Positions 60,994 through 64,000 of a stretch of DNA of 64,000 bases are shown piece by piece; the first letter of the stretch is position 1; each line of letters opens with the position of its first letter. The translations under genes and the position numbers were made by a program. The notes under the pieces were generated by a model that was given only the letters and a program-made list of their open reading frames with translations, searched no databases and was not told the origin of the DNA. Origin of the DNA: Lachnospiraceae bacterium (GTDB taxonomy: Bacteria; Bacillota; Clostridia; Lachnospirales; Lachnospiraceae); contig CAJSZQ010000003.1 in assembly GCA_910574185.1 (NCBI GenBank), positions 62,001 through 126,000 on the forward strand. Reading direction: 5' to 3'.

Positions 60994-62150
60994 AATAACT
61001 CCAATCCTATATCATAACCCTTTTTATTGACTGCATCCCACAACCACTGTACCGGTGAAATGCCGCAGGATAGTTTTTCGTAAAATCGCGGGTCCTGACA
61101 GGTCGTGTGAATTGTTGCTCCGGGGCAGACGTCATCTCCGGCAGGAAAATCTGTTATCATTATCCTAAATTCTTTGGTTATCTGTTTCAACCGCTTCACC
61201 GTCTGTTTTAAATATCCCTTAAACTCATCCTCTCGCTCTGCCTGGTACGTCATATTCCGAGTTTGTAAATATTCCAGATAGCTGATAAATATCCAATCCC
61301 TGATACTGATAGAATACAGATAATTCAGCCTGTCGCCCTCCTGCTTATACAGCGCCTCAAACCAGTCTTCCGCCGGCTGGTCTGTTCTCAATGCCCCTGC
61401 AATATGCTCCGGCGCCTTCCACACATTGTACACCGCATCTTTGTATCGTTCGTCCGGGCAGGTGGCGCTGTCTGCGTACACCGTTACCTCGCTGCAGTCC
61501 GGGTATGCTTTCAGCACCTCCGGCGCCAGAAGCGGTACTCCAAAAGCTCCAGCGCTTCCGCCTATCAGAAGAATCCGTTTCGGAGCCGGATAAAGCTCTT
61601 TGATGAGCTCAAGACTTTTGATAAAATTAGAATAGCCCCTGTGATGAAGGACACAGCTTCGCCCCTCCTCATCCCGGTATGCAAATTCACCGTCTCCCGC
61701 ATAAATATCTGCGGTTCCATAAGCGGCCACTGCAAAGCACCACTCCCGGAAGGGATTTCGCTCATCTTCCTTCTCTACAATTCCCCGGCTTCCGTACTCA
61801 TTATCAAAACAGGTATACTCAATATACCGTCTAAAATTAGCCGCATAACAGGGCGGTTTCCCGATATTGGCATTCCCAAGGGAATTTGGACACCTGGCCA
61901 TCTCTTCGTCAAATGACAGTCCTCCTCCCTCTAAAAAAATTACAAGACAATTCTCCTTGCCGGAATTGAAAAGAACGGGGTACTCTGAGCCGTCCGCACA
62001 CACCGCTCCCGGCACAATCTTTCTATACCACTGCCCTTCCCTTATCGGCTCTTCAAAGGGGATAATCTTTCCGGTATTTTCAAACCGCTCTGCCAGCTTA
62101 CGTTCTCTGTCTTCTCCCTGTAAATATAACTGCTTCTGCTCCTTTGTCAT
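60990..62150 (-). CDS. Pectin-acetylesterase-family hydrolase
   Basis: 386 residues, no signal peptide. PAE/notum-like fold: FLEGGGLSFDEEMAR near ~75 and nucleophile Ser in LLIGGSAGAFGVPLLA; later Asp in YADSATCPDERY and His in TIHTTCQDPRFY. Removes acyl groups from polysaccharides in characterised relatives. Start ATG 62150 by an ATGA overlap with the upstream esterase stop; its own stop overlaps the next start the same way. Confidence 0.85.
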   Translation of the reverse strand: MTKEQKQLYLQGEDRERKLAERFENTGKIIPFEEPIREGQWYRKIVPGAVCADGSEYPVLFNSGKENCLVIFLEGGGLSFDEEMARCPNSLGNANIGKPPCYAANFRRYIEYTCFDNEYGSRGIVEKEDERNPFREWCFAVAAYGTADIYAGDGEFAYRDEEGRSCVLHHRGYSNFIKSLELIKELYPAPKRILLIGGSAGAFGVPLLAPEVLKAYPDCSEVTVYADSATCPDERYKDAVYNVWKAPEHIAGALRTDQPAEDWFEALYKQEGDRLNYLYSISIRDWIFISYLEYLQTRNMTYQAEREDEFKGYLKQTVKRLKQITKEFRIMITDFPAGDDVCPGATIHTTCQDPRFYEKLSCGISPVQWLWDAVNKKGYDIGLELL

Positions 62151-62977
62151 ACCTCTGTCCGGCCTCCCTTCTCTTCCAAAGCCCACAAAACAGCTTTTTC
62201 CAAATACTCATTCCAGAACTTCCACTCATGGCTTCCCGGGCTTTCGTAATATGTAACGTCCACCTGGCGGTCCCGTAAAAAATCCCGGAAATTACGATTA
62301 TTTTCCAACAAGAAATCCTCTGTTCCACATGCCATAAAAACCGGGGTAATCCTCTCTCCTTTTTCTAACTTCTGCTTCACAAGAAACTTCGGATCCACAT
62401 CGCTGTTTTCCAGCTTTGACAAGTCTCCAAACACATTAACATAATAATCATAATCCGCAATAACTCTGGCACATGCAGTCATATCCCCCGGCGCCAGCCG
62501 TCCAACATCCTCAACAATAAGCGCCGATGACAATCCGAACGCCGCTCCATAACATTTATTATATTTAATTGCCAGCCGTATGGCTCCGTAGCCTCCCATA
62601 GATAATCCGCCAATCAGCACATCTTCCTTCGCATCCGGCAAATGATAAGTTTTTCTGATATAGGCCGGAAGCTCTCTGGCAATAAAAGTCTCATATGCGT
62701 TGCCCGTTCCCTTCCTATCCAGATAAAAGCTATTTTCACCAGACGGCATCACAACGGCAAGATTGTATTTTCTGGAAATCTCCATAGCGCCGCTTCCCAT
62801 AATCCAATCCATAGTATTACCTGAAAATCCATGCAGAAGATACAGCGTCTTAACCGGCCTGTCATAATGTGGATTATTCTCCGTAAATTCCGGCGGCGTA
62901 TCATTGGGTAAGTAAATATGAAATGTAACAATCCTTGCCAGCGCCTCCGACAAGTAATGCACCTGCGATAATGCCAT
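62147..62977 (-). CDS. Esterase family protein (tributyrin/acetyl-xylan esterase-like)
   Basis: 276 residues. Alpha/beta-hydrolase with LYLLHGFSGNTMDW, nucleophile Ser in IGGLSMGGYGAIR, Asp in ACGTEDFLLENN and His in PGSHEWKFW. Cytosolic (no signal peptide). First of three translationally coupled esterase genes, divergent from the AraC regulator at 63094, which probably controls them. Confidence 0.9.
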   Translation of the reverse strand: MALSQVHYLSEALARIVTFHIYLPNDTPPEFTENNPHYDRPVKTLYLLHGFSGNTMDWIMGSGAMEISRKYNLAVVMPSGENSFYLDRKGTGNAYETFIARELPAYIRKTYHLPDAKEDVLIGGLSMGGYGAIRLAIKYNKCYGAAFGLSSALIVEDVGRLAPGDMTACARVIADYDYYVNVFGDLSKLENSDVDPKFLVKQKLEKGERITPVFMACGTEDFLLENNRNFRDFLRDRQVDVTYYESPGSHEWKFWNEYLEKAVLWALEEKGGRTEV

Positions 62978-63038
62978 AATTCACTCCTCCTTTCATTACA
63001 GCTCCCTATTATTTGGTAAATGACAATCTTCCTGTCCT

Positions 63039-63059
63039 GTGTTAAAATAATTGTAACAC
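63039..63059. promoter_or_regulatory. Inverted repeat between the esterase operon and its divergent regulator
   Basis: GTGTTA and TAACAC with a 9-nt A/T-rich spacer, in the 116-bp divergent intergenic region. A plausible regulator site. A weak promoter (TTGTAA and TTATAT, 17 bp) for the AraC gene overlaps its right half. Confidence 0.4.
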
Positions 63060-63093
63060 GTTTATCTTATTTATTATATTCAGGAGGAACACC

Positions 63094-63930
63094 ATGCCCC
63101 AGTTATACGAAACTTACAACGACGTATTTTCGCGTCTGCCGATTAAGATTTACAAACATAATCTAACGGGCGCTTTTCTGAATGTTCCTCTTCACTGGCA
63201 CCGAAGTCTGGAAATCACTGTAACACTCACCGGCCGTATAAGATTCAATACCGGAACGAATAATTTTGACTTCGGCGAATCCGACTGGATATTTGTCAAC
63301 AGCGGAGAACCTCACTCCTGCCGATATATTAACCCGACAGACCATTTTTCTGGTATCAGTATGATTATATCCCTTCCCTTTATTGAAAAATGGCTCGGTA
63401 AAAATCTCTTTTTTTACAACCCAGAAGACCCTTATGTTACTTCCCGAATGAAGGCTATTGCAACCGAGCTCTTTTCTCTGGATACGGATTCCCCAGACGG
63501 TCAGCTCATGCTTATGAGCATTCTATTTAAGACGCTGCATTTAGTATCCCTGCATTGTATCCGTTCCGGCGCCAAATACCATATCTCCTCCGAGCAGGAG
63601 ATGCACACCGCCATCAAGTTTACCGATTATATTGAACAGCATTATCAGGAAGACGTAACCTTAAATTCGGTTGCCGAACACTTCAAATATTCGTCCAGTT
63701 ATTTTTCACGCCTGTTTAAAACATCCTTAGGCGTTAATTTTCATTCTTATTTGAATTTCGTGCGGGTAAGCCATGCGGCAGAACAGCTTGCGTCAGGTCC
63801 TGTAAACCTGACGGAATGCGCCTTTAACAATGGCTTCCCCAACACGAAATCTTTCATTACCACCTTCAAAAAGTTCTACGGCTGCACGCCCAGCGTCTTG
63901 TCTCGTTCACATTTCGCTGAAATTGAATGA
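63094..63930 (+). CDS. AraC-family transcriptional regulator (cupin + HTH)
   Basis: 278 residues. N-terminal AraC-type cupin (VPLHWHRSLEITVTLTGRIR, ~30-50) and C-terminal double HTH (VTLNSVAEHFKYSSSYFSRL and LTECAFNNGFPNTKSFITTF). AGGAGGA before the ATG. Divergent from the esterase operon; local control of it is inferred. The remaining 63931-64000 holds no recognised feature. Confidence 0.92.
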   Translation: MPQLYETYNDVFSRLPIKIYKHNLTGAFLNVPLHWHRSLEITVTLTGRIRFNTGTNNFDFGESDWIFVNSGEPHSCRYINPTDHFSGISMIISLPFIEKWLGKNLFFYNPEDPYVTSRMKAIATELFSLDTDSPDGQLMLMSILFKTLHLVSLHCIRSGAKYHISSEQEMHTAIKFTDYIEQHYQEDVTLNSVAEHFKYSSSYFSRLFKTSLGVNFHSYLNFVRVSHAAEQLASGPVNLTECAFNNGFPNTKSFITTFKKFYGCTPSVLSRSHFAEIE

Positions 63931-64000
63931 GACAAAACAAACCATAAATTATAACCGGGCATATGCCGTCGCCCACTATGACGGCTATCCCTTAACACTG

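Overview
The window looks like a chromosomal segment of a spore-forming gut Clostridium of the Lachnospiraceae type. The evidence is moderate GC, sigma-A promoters with strong AGGAGG ribosome sites, a Csp-like subtilase, RsgI-type anti-sigma factor, Leloir galactose genes in the Firmicutes form, a multi-subunit 2-oxoacid:ferredoxin oxidoreductase, T-box and Mn-riboswitch leaders, and many AraC regulators. No rRNA, tRNA, prophage, complete insertion sequence or CRISPR array was seen. Species cannot be named from the sequence.

Layout. 1-870: truncated peptide-ABC permease. 1.1-5.7 kb: Nudix hydrolase, then a minus-strand block with an ECF sigma/RsgI-like anti-sigma pair, a secreted Ca-binding-repeat protein, a Ca2+/Na+ antiporter and mntP behind a yybP-ykoY-like leader. 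5.9-9.4 kb: SLH protein, upp, 2-hydroxyacid dehydrogenase, LspA-like protein. 9.4-15.6 kb: subtilase, clpX, ligA and an rRNA pseudouridine synthase. 16.0-24.7 kb: a peptide-uptake operon (two ATPases, lipoprotein, two permeases) running on into a proline peptidase, a cyclophilin and an OsmC protein. 25-31.4 kb: htpG with a perfect CIRCE operator, then an FtsX-like exporter with its ATPase. 31.4-38.1 kb: a SorC-type regulator and an unusual galactitol-type PTS operon that contains a glycerol-1-phosphate-dehydrogenase homologue, a DeoC aldolase and an aldo/keto reductase. 38.3-39.7 kb: a PurF-like protein without the N-terminal cysteine. 40.0-43.6 kb: a restriction-modification cassette and two HTH genes. 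43.9-50.2 kb: CapA-like protein, ClC exchanger, galT, galK. 50.6-54.4 kb: AraC regulator and cbiMQO cobalt uptake. 54.5-58.0 kb: porGDAB preceded by a T-box leader. 58.0-63.9 kb: DUF624 protein, four alpha/beta-hydrolase or esterase genes and a divergent AraC regulator.

The most interesting material is non-genic. (i) A ~237-bp rod-shaped element occurs three times (15.7, 24.8 and 50.4 kb). Its helices show many compensatory changes between copies, and one copy has an 8-bp target duplication. (ii) A 60-bp palindromic unit is inserted in frame in two unrelated proteins: 3.5 tandem copies in an esterase at 60.3 kb and one copy in an HTH protein at 42.95 kb. (iii) A ~125-bp three-hairpin element occurs three times at gene ends. 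(iv) 27-bp mini-palindromes share the terminal sequence of the first family. On the gene side, the most notable are the T-box (probable Leu specifier) on the oxidoreductase operon and the PTS operon with a degenerate second EIIB. All calls come from reading the sequence; no database search was run.
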